Positions 1 through 5,934 of a stretch of DNA of 10,070 bases are shown piece by piece. The translations under genes and the position numbers were made by a program. The notes under the pieces were generated by a model. The model was given only the letters and a program-made list of their open reading frames with translations. It did not search any database and had not been told where the DNA came from. Numbering within the stretch: the stretch's first letter is position 1; every line of letters begins with the position of its first letter. This stretch comes from an uncultured Bacteroidaceae bacterium (GTDB lineage: Bacteria; Bacteroidota; Bacteroidia; Bacteroidales; Bacteroidaceae): NCBI GenBank assembly GCA_934271655.1, contig CAKQRW010000071.1:1-10070 (forward strand), given 5' to 3'.

Positions 1-191
1 GCTGAGGCGCAGCCAATCTTATTTAATGCGGGCATAGTGACTGATAAACAGAAGGAAAATATGACCGAGAGAGAGTGTGGCAAATATGGGAGCGGCTTAC
101 CTTGACACTATAAAATAATTTTGAACACCTACTTACTATAAAATACTTTTGAGCACCTACTTTTGAGCACCTACTTATGAGCACCTACTTA
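1..191 (+). repeat. Dispersed repeat, copy C (partial), with four stacked end motifs
   Basis: This is the right part of a repeat that recurs at 1725-2147 (same orientation) and 4865-5411 (inverted). The first 59 bases are identical to positions 1869-1927. The body ends at a GAACACCTACTTA motif (123-135), followed by three further copies of the motif GAGCACCTACTT (151-162, 165-176, 179-190). The nested hairpin element found in copies A and B is absent here, so C shows the uninterrupted junction of body and end. One frame is open from base 1 to TGA at 103-105 and matches the frame kept open in the other copies. No transposase is visible, so it resembles a non-autonomous (MITE-like) element. What mobilises it is unknown. 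Confidence 0.8.
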
Positions 192-1451
192 ACTGGACAT
201 AGCAAGCAGCCATTTCCATAAGGGTTGCAATTCTATGGTGTATCCATCTTGTTCTAATTTTTTTTCTTCATCTTTAGTTACGACAATCATCTTTTCCAAG
301 TGTTGCACGCTGGCAAGTTTCAGCAGTCCGTCAATCTCGCGCTTTGCCGTGTCTGGATTTTCCATTGAATAAGACACCTGGATAGCGAGATTGTCGTCGG
401 GCACCACAAAGTCAACCTCTGCGTTTTTACTGTTCCAGAAGTAGCAGTATTCCCCGTATTTGCGTCTCAGGCTTATTGCCACCATGTTTTCAAGCAATGA
501 TGTATTGGCGTCTACAAGAAAGAGATGGAGCAGACCGTTGTCTATGAAGTAATATTTTCGGTTAGACTCTTTGTCCTGCAGTTTGCCGTAGAGGTTTTCA
601 AACGGAAGGATAAGCCATGAATCTTTCATGTGGCTGATATAGTCTATCACGGCATCGGTACTTATTTTCTTGCCAGTGCTGCTTACGATGCTTGCGATGC
701 GGTTGTACGACTGTGGCTGTTTCACGCTTTCTGCCAATTTGCGTATCATGATACGCAATGCGAAATCGTTGCGAATTTTGTATCTTGCTATCAGGTCACC
801 GAAGAATATTCTGTTAAACAGACTGCTTGTCCATTGGCGCGGGTTCTTCATCGTTGCCGTTTCGGGCAATCCTCCGTGCTGGAAATACGATTCTGCCAGT
901 CGTGTTATCTCTTTGCTGTTCTTGTAAAGAGCATTCTTCTCGTTCATGCGAATTCCGTTGGCACTCAGGTATTCGGTGAATGAAAATGGAAAGACTTCCT
1001 GTATCATGTATCTTCCACCGAGTGTTGTGGCAATTTCGCTGCTCAGCATCTTGGCATTGCTGCCAGTGATGTACACTCTATACTTTTGGTCGGCCAACCG
1101 CCGGGCGAATTTTTCCCATTTGTCCACCAACTGTATCTCGTCCAAGAAGAATATCGGGCGGCAGTCGTACATCTCCTCATAACACGTCTTTATCAAGTCG
1201 AGGTCACTGACGTCAAGTGAGTCTATGCGGTCGTCCTCAAAATTGAAGAAGAGAATTTCTTCCGCCTTGTGTCCTTGCCTTATCAATACCGCTATGCGTT
1301 GGTACATCAGATACGACTTTCCGGCATGCCTTAGTCCAACCAACACATAGTTTTGACCATCCATGAAGTCTACATCACGCTCCACCAGTTCTACTTGCGT
1401 CACAAACTGCTGGTATTCAGCAATCATTATCTTTATCAAGTCTTTCGTCAT
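189..1451 (-). CDS. AAA ATPase with DUF4143-type C-terminal domain
   Basis: This 420-residue protein belongs to the large bacterial family pairing an AAA_14 ATPase domain with a C-terminal DUF4143 domain, abundant and multicopy in Bacteroidales. Visible motifs are Walker A GLRHAGKS (residues 39-46), Walker B FFLDE (101-105), a sensor-like ITGSNAKML followed by GGRY, and the family segment FPFSFTEYL. The C-terminal part has the EVDFVV...IQVSYS pattern of a PD-(D/E)XK-like fold, with Q in place of the catalytic E, so nuclease activity is doubtful. The protein should be cytoplasmic, and its physiological role is not established. The length is normal and the end (PLWKWLL plus four residues) looks nearly natural. 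The TAA stop at 189-191 falls inside the last end motif of repeat copy C. The start at 1451 follows a perfect -7 box at 1509-1502. The gene is visibly more AT-rich than the helicase and primase genes nearby, and it stands alone between two repeats, which suggests acquisition as a single-gene unit. Confidence 0.9.
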   Translation of the reverse strand: MTKDLIKIMIAEYQQFVTQVELVERDVDFMDGQNYVLVGLRHAGKSYLMYQRIAVLIRQGHKAEEILFFNFEDDRIDSLDVSDLDLIKTCYEEMYDCRPIFFLDEIQLVDKWEKFARRLADQKYRVYITGSNAKMLSSEIATTLGGRYMIQEVFPFSFTEYLSANGIRMNEKNALYKNSKEITRLAESYFQHGGLPETATMKNPRQWTSSLFNRIFFGDLIARYKIRNDFALRIMIRKLAESVKQPQSYNRIASIVSSTGKKISTDAVIDYISHMKDSWLILPFENLYGKLQDKESNRKYYFIDNGLLHLFLVDANTSLLENMVAISLRRKYGEYCYFWNSKNAEVDFVVPDDNLAIQVSYSMENPDTAKREIDGLLKLASVQHLEKMIVVTKDEEKKLEQDGYTIELQPLWKWLLAMSS

Positions 1452-1501
1452 ATTCGTTTTCCTTTCTTTACCCCCATCTATCTGCTATGGGAAACTCTTT
1501 G

Positions 1502-1509
1502 CAAAGATA
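1502..1509 (-). promoter_or_regulatory. Bacteroidetes -7 box for the ATPase gene
   Basis: On the minus strand this reads TATCTTTG, a perfect match to the Bacteroidetes -7 consensus TAnnTTTG. It lies about 50 bp before the ATPase start, giving a leader of roughly 44 nt. No convincing -33 TTTG is visible at the usual spacing. The operator-like repeats at 1518-1567 lie just upstream. Confidence 0.6.
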
Positions 1510-1517
1510 ACGCTTTG

Positions 1518-1567
1518 TCGGATATAAACGATAAAACAATGGCGAATTTATCGGATATGAACGATAA
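1518..1567. promoter_or_regulatory. Paired operator-like direct repeats upstream of the ATPase
   Basis: TCGGATATAAACGATAA (1518-1534) and TCGGATATGAACGATAA (1551-1567) differ at one of 17 positions and are spaced 33 bp start to start, about three helical turns. The right copy, read with the two bases before it, has dyad arms TTATCG/CGATAA. They sit directly upstream of the TATCTTTG -7 box, where an activator or autorepressor would bind. The binding protein is unknown. Confidence 0.5.
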
Positions 1568-1724
1568 TTTCAACAAAAACATGCTTTCTCGCTACCAATC
1601 ATCCGTTTCAAAACACTCACCTGACGACCAACGAAACAACAATTCTTGCAGAAGATTAGCATCATCGCATCATCGTCTGTGGGGCATAGGCATTGAGGGA
1701 AAATTTGATTTCCGGGACGGCCAT

Positions 1725-2147
1725 TAAGTAGGTGCTCATAGTTAAGTAGGTGCTCATAATTATTTTTATATTTGCCATGTTCTATCCCCGGGCAGATTTT
1801 TCTTCTGTTTGAAGGAGACAAAGATTGTGCAAGCCGAATGCAGAGCGTCAAGCTATCTTGAACGCTATGCTGAGGCGCAGCCAATCTTATTTAATGCGGG
1901 CATAGTGACTGATAAACAGAAGGAAAAGATGACCGAGAGAGTGTGTGGCAAATATGAGAGCATCGTACTTTGATACTATAAAATAATTTTGAACAGCTAT
2001 TTATTCCCACCAGTACGGTTGACACGGGCTGAAATGGCAGAAGCTCTTAGCCCAGGGCAATGCCCATAGGCTAAGAGCTTCTGTCATTTCAGAGTGTATG
2101 GGACCATTCCTACCGTACAGCTCGAAATAAATTAGAACACCTACTTA
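1725..2147 (+). mobile_element. Dispersed repeat, copy A, carrying a nested hairpin element
   Basis: The left edge has two stacked TAAGTAGGTGCTC motifs (1725-1737, 1743-1755). The right edge is the inverse motif GAACACCTACTTA (2135-2147), so the unit has terminal inverted repeats. The body (about 1760-1990) matches copies C and B. A degenerate inner end, GAACAGCTATTTA (1991-2003), marks where the simpler form seen in copy C would stop. The segment between the inner and outer ends is a second element with a long hairpin. A frame at 1809-1973 is open and homologous to the frames in the other copies. No clear target-site duplication was found. The stretch 1568-1724, between the ATPase operator region and this repeat, shows no supportable gene. 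Confidence 0.75.
2008..2132. repeat. Nested element with 24-bp-stem hairpin (REP-like)
   Basis: Arms at 2029-2052 and 2069-2092 are reverse complements except at one position, which would be a G-U pair in RNA. The 16-base loop contains a further mini-hairpin, GGGC-AAT-GCCC (2055-2065). The hairpin is bracketed by AGTACGGTTGA (about 2012-2022) and the inverse CCGTACAG (2113-2120), the same kind of boundary that brackets the different hairpin cargo at 4885-5141. A hairpin of this size may also work as a bidirectional transcription barrier between the helicase and ATPase genes. Confidence 0.65.
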
Positions 2148-2316
2148 CCTTTTTTTTACGAATACGGATTGGTCTGATTGAGCTGAATTGTATTGTGCGT
2201 GTCCACCTGATGTGTGTGCCCTGAATGGGCGGCACCTCCATAGCCGCTTCGCTCTGTGATATGAATACTTGTAATAATGGTAATATGCTAAAAGATGGAA
2301 TGTTACGAGTAAAATA
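2148..2316. other. Gene-free stretch downstream of the helicase
   Basis: No supportable gene. A minus-strand frame overlaps the helicase end and runs 63 codons to a TAA in the repeat end (2145-2147). Its composition looks like read-through of non-coding sequence. A short GCGGC...GCCGC hairpin is visible within it, and a run of eight T on the plus strand abuts copy A. Confidence 0.4.
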
Positions 2317-4839
2317 TCATCTGTGTGAAACATCATTCATCAGCCTCACCAGTCGTGGAGAATGCACGCCGTCGTATGTCAACTCACTCAGATAACTCGC
2401 GACCACCGTGCTCGCACTGTGGCTCACCACAAAACGGCAACCGTCGGCAAACCGCCGCTCGATGGTGTAGGCATGAGCATGCCCATCCAGCAGCACATGC
2501 CGCTTGCCAACGAAGCAGATGCCCTTGCCTGTCCTTATCTCACCACGGCGGTAAGGACGACTGCTCCAGAGACGCTCGTCCTTGACATAATAGAGGTCGC
2601 CATCTTTCCAGAACTCCCAGCCATCTATGTCCACCACCTCAGGCTTGTGGGCAAAGACAGCGTGCGATGCCACGTTGAGCCAGCATTCCTCACCGTCGTC
2701 CACCAGATGGACGAAGCCACCGTCTGCCAACTCAGCCAACTGGAATGTCTTGCTGAAATCAGGAAACGAATCACCGTAGTCGTCCCTCAACCTGTAGATG
2801 CCATGTATGTCCCTCGTCACCAGTATGCCATAGGCCGTCGCCGACACGTGCGCCCATGTGGAGACAGTCTGCCACGCATACTTCTCGCCTGCCGGACGGC
2901 GGCAGATGGCCATGCCGCCTTTCACGTGCCTCACCGTCACCATGTCGAAAGGAAGACTGTAGTTGGCTGCCTTCAGGCCGCGTCCGTCCACATGCCCCAC
3001 ATTGCGGAAGTCGTGACTGCGCTCCATGGCTCGCTCACGCCGAGCCTCAAAGTTGTCCACCTCTGTCTGCCACCTACGCTTTGCCTCAGTCCACACCTCA
3101 GGCAGCACAGGCTGCAGAGGCAACTCCAGTCCGTGCCTCACGGCACATGCGCCCTGCTCGTCCTCGTAGAGCCATGAGTCGTCCATCATGTCGCGGTAGC
3201 AGTAGAGCTTGTCCGGCTCCGAGGGCTGTATGAAGTATGTCCTGAACCTCAGCCCGTGGTCTGTGCCGCCACTCAGCCCATCCTCCGTCACATAGTCGGT
3301 GGAGCGCAGCAGCCTGCTCCTCACACGAGGATAGAACCTGGCACCATCGGCTGTGCTGAACGTCAGCAAGCCATGGCGCACGCTGTGCGGACGCTTCCTG
3401 AACGTGATGCCGTTGACCAGGTCCACCCACGACAGCAGTTCTCCGTCTTCTCCCGACGACAGGCAGGCAAAAGCATCGGGCAGCAGTTCCACGTCGCCAT
3501 ACACGCAGGGCAGCACCTCCTCGCCGCTCTTGCGCGCCACGCCAGCCTGTCCGCTGGCATCGCGCCTGACCACATAGTCATACGCTGTGCCGAGAGCCGC
3601 ACGCTGTCCCTCATGGTCCACCACCACCATCATCTCCGTGCGCTCATCGCCCGTCTCCTCTGGGGCGCATGAGCCATTGCGGCTGCACGCCTCGGCCGCC
3701 AGTGCGCTCTTAGTGTCCATGATTCCCCTGCCAGTGCGTGTGCCGTCAAACATGGCCTGCCAGTCACGCTCTTCCGACGGCAAGCCAAACAGATGGTAGA
3801 GACCCACGTTGTCGAGTATCAGGCAGTGGCTCTTGCCCGCTGTCACGCGCATGCCGCGCCCCACCTGCTGCATGTATTTGGCCAGCGAGAGAGTGGGGCG
3901 GGCCAGTTGGATAAACTCCACGTCGGGACAGTCGAAGCCCTCGCCAAAGAGATCCACGTTGACAAGCACCTGCACAGCCTCTGCCTCCGTGCTCCCGCAG
4001 GCAGAGCTGAAGGCACGAAAACGCTCCGTCAGCAGCTTGCGCTCGGCCTCTGGAGTCTTGCAACTGATGGCGGCCGCGCTGATGCCGCAGCGGCGGTAGC
4101 ACTCGGCTATGTGCTCAGCGTGATGTATGTCGATGGCATACACTATGCCCTTCCTGCCTCTGGCATACCTCAGCACCGTGTCGCGCAACCGCTCTATGCT
4201 GGGCCTCACGTCGAGTTTCTCGCTCATCTCCCTGAGCGAGTAGTCGCCGTCGGCGCCACGCTTGCTCAGACTGCCCACTATGCGCAGATCCTCGCTCTCC
4301 AGTCTGACAGACATGTAGTCGTAGAGCGACAGGCGTCCCTCGGCTATGAAACGGCTCATGGGCCACGACTGCAACAGCGTGTCAAACAGGCTGGTGAAGC
4401 CCTCACGGCGCAGGCGGCATGGGGTGGCGGTCAGTCCCAGTTTCTTGGCGGAGGGAAAAGCCTCCATCGTCTCCTTGTAGGTCTTGGCAGTGGCGTGGTG
4501 AGCCTCGTCGATGACTATCAGCGACGGCTGGCCGGCAGCCTCGCCACGGTGGCGCGCCAGCCATTGTATGGACATGACCCTGACGGACTGGCGCACTGTG
4601 GCAAGGAAACGGCCCACGGCCTCTTCTATCTGCGACACCAGCTCGCGCCTGTGCGCCACTATCCACACCTCGCCTTCAGGCTTCTGCCTCAGGAATGTCT
4701 CCACCACGGCTGCCAGCAGAAAGGTCTTGCCTGTGCCTGTAGGCATCTGCACCATCACCGACTGGTGCGCTGTCAGAGCCTGCTCTATCCGCTCCTTCAT
4801 CTCCTGCTGGTAGTCATACAACTGTATCTCTCTCTTCAT
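2317..4839 (-). CDS. SF2 DEAH-box helicase with large unassigned C-terminal region
   Basis: This 840-residue SF2 nucleic-acid helicase/translocase carries a complete motor: Q-like YDYQQ (8-12), Walker A PTGTGKT (33-39), Ia IVAHRREL (60-67), motif II DEAH (111-114), motif III LTATP (136-140), motif V FGEGFD (298-303) and motif VI QQVGRGMR (324-331). The order and spacing fit the ResIII plus helicase-C group. All key residues are present, so it should hydrolyse ATP. The remaining roughly 490 residues match no domain I can name. They are rich in short aromatic beta-strand-like blocks (for example IDGWEFWKDGDLYYV and CYRDMMDDSWLYED), suggesting repeated beta modules that might bind nucleic acid or a partner. 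The start at 4839 is supported by the Q motif beginning right after it. Only 25 bp separate it from repeat copy B, so its promoter probably lies inside or beyond that repeat. The gene is GC-richer than the ATPase gene. Its role is unknown. No nuclease or methylase neighbour suggests a restriction system. Confidence 0.88.
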   Translation of the reverse strand: MKREIQLYDYQQEMKERIEQALTAHQSVMVQMPTGTGKTFLLAAVVETFLRQKPEGEVWIVAHRRELVSQIEEAVGRFLATVRQSVRVMSIQWLARHRGEAAGQPSLIVIDEAHHATAKTYKETMEAFPSAKKLGLTATPCRLRREGFTSLFDTLLQSWPMSRFIAEGRLSLYDYMSVRLESEDLRIVGSLSKRGADGDYSLREMSEKLDVRPSIERLRDTVLRYARGRKGIVYAIDIHHAEHIAECYRRCGISAAAISCKTPEAERKLLTERFRAFSSACGSTEAEAVQVLVNVDLFGEGFDCPDVEFIQLARPTLSLAKYMQQVGRGMRVTAGKSHCLILDNVGLYHLFGLPSEERDWQAMFDGTRTGRGIMDTKSALAAEACSRNGSCAPEETGDERTEMMVVVDHEGQRAALGTAYDYVVRRDASGQAGVARKSGEEVLPCVYGDVELLPDAFACLSSGEDGELLSWVDLVNGITFRKRPHSVRHGLLTFSTADGARFYPRVRSRLLRSTDYVTEDGLSGGTDHGLRFRTYFIQPSEPDKLYCYRDMMDDSWLYEDEQGACAVRHGLELPLQPVLPEVWTEAKRRWQTEVDNFEARRERAMERSHDFRNVGHVDGRGLKAANYSLPFDMVTVRHVKGGMAICRRPAGEKYAWQTVSTWAHVSATAYGILVTRDIHGIYRLRDDYGDSFPDFSKTFQLAELADGGFVHLVDDGEECWLNVASHAVFAHKPEVVDIDGWEFWKDGDLYYVKDERLWSSRPYRRGEIRTGKGICFVGKRHVLLDGHAHAYTIERRFADGCRFVVSHSASTVVASYLSELTYDGVHSPRLVRLMNDVSHR

Positions 4840-4884
4840 TGTCGTCTCTTTTGAGTGCTGCTTGTAAGTAGGTGTTCATAATTA

Positions 4885-5141
4885 TTTCCACCTGTACGGT
4901 TGAAAATGTTAGTTCTGATCATCAATAAATGATGTTCAATGTAGTAGGTGCGGTGTCTCACCGCACAGCAGCAAGAACATTCTGACTATTTGTAGTTGTA
5001 AAATGCTAAACACCATTCATAATTGTGCGGTGAGACAGCAAGAACATTCTGACTATTTGTAGTCGTAAAATGCTAAACACCATTCATAATTGTGCGGTGA
5101 GACACCGCACCTACTACGTTTTTCAACCGTACAGGTCGAAA
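4885..5141. repeat. Nested element with GTAG-type REP hairpins and a 67-bp duplication
   Basis: The outer ends (4885-4906 and 5120-5141) are 22-bp inverted repeats with one mismatch, containing CCTGTACGGTTGAAAA. Inside, 4941-4966 and 5092-5117 are a perfect 26-bp inverted pair. Each begins (read inward) with GTAGTAG and then GTGCGGTG-TCT-CACCGCAC, an 8-bp stem with a 3-base loop. Between them lie two 67-bp direct repeats (4970-5036, 5037-5103) differing at one base. A GTAG tetranucleotide followed by a small hairpin, in inverted pairs, is the layout of REP/BIME elements mobilised by RAYT (TnpA-REP) proteins in other bacteria. No RAYT gene is present here. Confidence 0.7.
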
Positions 5142-5154
5142 TTGTTTTATAGTA

Positions 5155-5316
5155 TCAAGGTAGGCCTCTCCCATATTTGCCGCACTCTCTCTCGGTCATA
5201 TTTACCTTCTGTTTATCAGTCACTATGCCCGCATTAAATAAGATTGGCTGCGCCTCAGCATAGCGTTCAAGATAGCTTGACGCTCTGCATTCGGCTTGCA
5301 CAATCTTTGTCTCCAT
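5155..5316 (-). CDS. Small ORF inside the repeat (53 aa, doubtful)
   Basis: On the minus strand, copy B encodes a 53-residue frame beginning METKIVQAE and ending in TGA. The same frame is open without indels in copy A (1809-1973, possible TTG start) and copy C (1-105). A frame preserved in three diverged copies could mean a translated peptide or the C-terminal remnant of a longer ancestral protein. Against this, the opposite strand is also open across much of the body, no promoter or ribosome site is evident, and I recognise no family. Confidence 0.25.
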   Translation of the reverse strand: METKIVQAECRASSYLERYAEAQPILFNAGIVTDKQKVNMTERECGKYGRGLP

Positions 5317-5404
5317 CAAACAGAAGGAAAATCTGCCTCAAGATAGAGCACGCCAAATATAAAAATAATTATGAGCACCTACTTATAAAAATAATTATGA
5401 GCAC

Positions 5405-5703
5405 CTACTTAGTCTTTCGTGGCTCTATCATCTCAAACCTGCTGATGGCGTCTCCCCATCTGCGTCTGATGTCGTCGGCCTCTGCCGCGTCGGAGGCAAA
5501 ATATTGCAGGCCGAGCATGATTTGCTGGTAGTAATAATGCGGAAAGGATTCGTGCGTCACCCCTTTTTTATCATGTTGAGGGCTCCTTTGTTGATGCCGC
5601 AGGCTTTTTCAAACTCGTGACTTTTCACTCCCAACCTGTACATTTCTTTCTTGATAAACTCGCTGAAAGCTGTGTTGCGTGACAACTTGACTTGTCTTGA
5701 CAT
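5405..5703 (-). pseudogene. HTH-type regulator gene with frameshift at an A6 run
   Basis: From ATG at 5703 the frame reads MSRQVKLSRN and continues through EFIKKEMYRLGVKSHEFEKACG and NKGALNMIKKG, resembling a short XRE/HTH-like fold (recognition region about residues 25-47). It stops at TGA (5557-5559) after 48 residues. A -1 shift at the preceding A AAA AAG restores a coherent frame of about 50 more residues (VTHESFPHYYQQIMLGL and onward) to TAG at 5405-5407, giving about 98 in total. The continuation looks like the natural end of such a domain. The shift could be a real mutation, a homopolymer error, or programmed -1 frameshifting, since A AAA AAG is a known efficient slippery heptamer. The TAG lies in the end motif of repeat copy B. 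The gene is divergent from the primase-helicase and is a candidate regulator of it. A longer start at 5772 is unlikely because it falls within the palindrome at 5763-5780. Confidence 0.6.
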
Positions 5704-5718
5704 ACTTTTTATAGTTTT

Positions 5719-5726
5719 AAAAGTTA
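5719..5726 (-). promoter_or_regulatory. Possible -7 box for the HTH gene
   Basis: The minus strand reads TAACTTTT, seven of eight positions of TAnnTTTG including the fixed TA. A TTG lies 21 bp upstream. It is 16-23 bp before the start at 5703, giving a very short leader. This is a weak call. Confidence 0.3.
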
Positions 5727-5762
5727 AATTATGGTAAAGATTACATACAAGTGTATAGGATT

Positions 5763-5780
5763 CCCCCGACATGTCGGGGG
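5763..5780. promoter_or_regulatory. Perfect 18-bp palindrome, candidate operator
   Basis: CCCCCGACATGTCGGGGG is its own reverse complement. It lies in the divergent intergenic region, ending 20 bp before the -7 box of the primase-helicase gene and thus covering its expected -33 position. It is 60 bp upstream of the HTH gene start. The dyad symmetry and placement suit binding by a dimeric regulator controlling one or both genes. A transcription-terminator role is less likely because no T run follows on either side. Confidence 0.55.
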
Positions 5781-5800
5781 AGCGTTAAATCTATTGTGTG

Positions 5801-5808
5801 TAACTTTG
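5801..5808 (+). promoter_or_regulatory. -7 box for the primase-helicase gene
   Basis: TAACTTTG matches TAnnTTTG perfectly and is identical to the box before the HU-like gene. Transcription would begin around 5815, giving a leader of about 120 nt. The -33 position is occupied by the right edge of the palindrome, so activity may depend on a bound factor. Confidence 0.6.
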
Positions 5809-5864
5809 CCGCAGATGAAAAAAAACAGCGGATACCTGTGTCGCAGTCTTGTGAAAGGCAGAAG

Positions 5865-5884
5865 TCAAGTCCGTCGGGACTTGA
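5865..5884 (+). promoter_or_regulatory. Leader hairpin before the primase-helicase gene
   Basis: TCAAGTCC-GTCG-GGACTTGA forms a perfect 8-bp stem with a 4-base loop within the predicted 5' leader, 50 bp before the start codon. No T run follows, so it is more likely an RNA-stability or translation-control structure than a terminator. No known riboswitch class is recognised. Confidence 0.4.
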
Positions 5885-5934
5885 TGCAGCCAGGCATTGC
5901 GCTGAAATATTAATAATTTAAATAAATAACAATC

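Larger units (their letters stand above)
4865..5411 (-). mobile_element. Dispersed repeat, copy B (inverted), with nested REP-like element
   Basis: Read on the minus strand, this copy is collinear with copy A. It starts with two tandem ends of 26-bp period (5411-5399 and 5385-5373), has the shared body to about 5142, then a nested hairpin element (4885-5141), and ends at TAAGTAGGTGTTC (4865-4877 on the plus strand). The two outer ends match as inverted repeats over about 20 bp (TAAGTAGGTGYTCATAATTA). Opposite orientation to copies A and C means recombination between copies could invert the intervening helicase gene. No transposase is encoded. Confidence 0.78.

Noticed and set aside
1570..1884. 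Frame starting MAAPQHSVQ (also at 5244 on the plus strand)
   Set aside because: It is the antisense reading of the repeat body in both copies. It runs on into non-repeat sequence that differs between copies, so it is not one conserved gene.
2145..2336. 63-codon minus-strand frame after the helicase
   Set aside because: Composition is unlike a protein, it overlaps the helicase stop by chance, it ends in the repeat motif, and no family is recognised.
3793..4854. 353-codon plus-strand frame antisense to the helicase
   Set aside because: It is a shadow of the helicase motor domain, with no recognisable motifs of its own.
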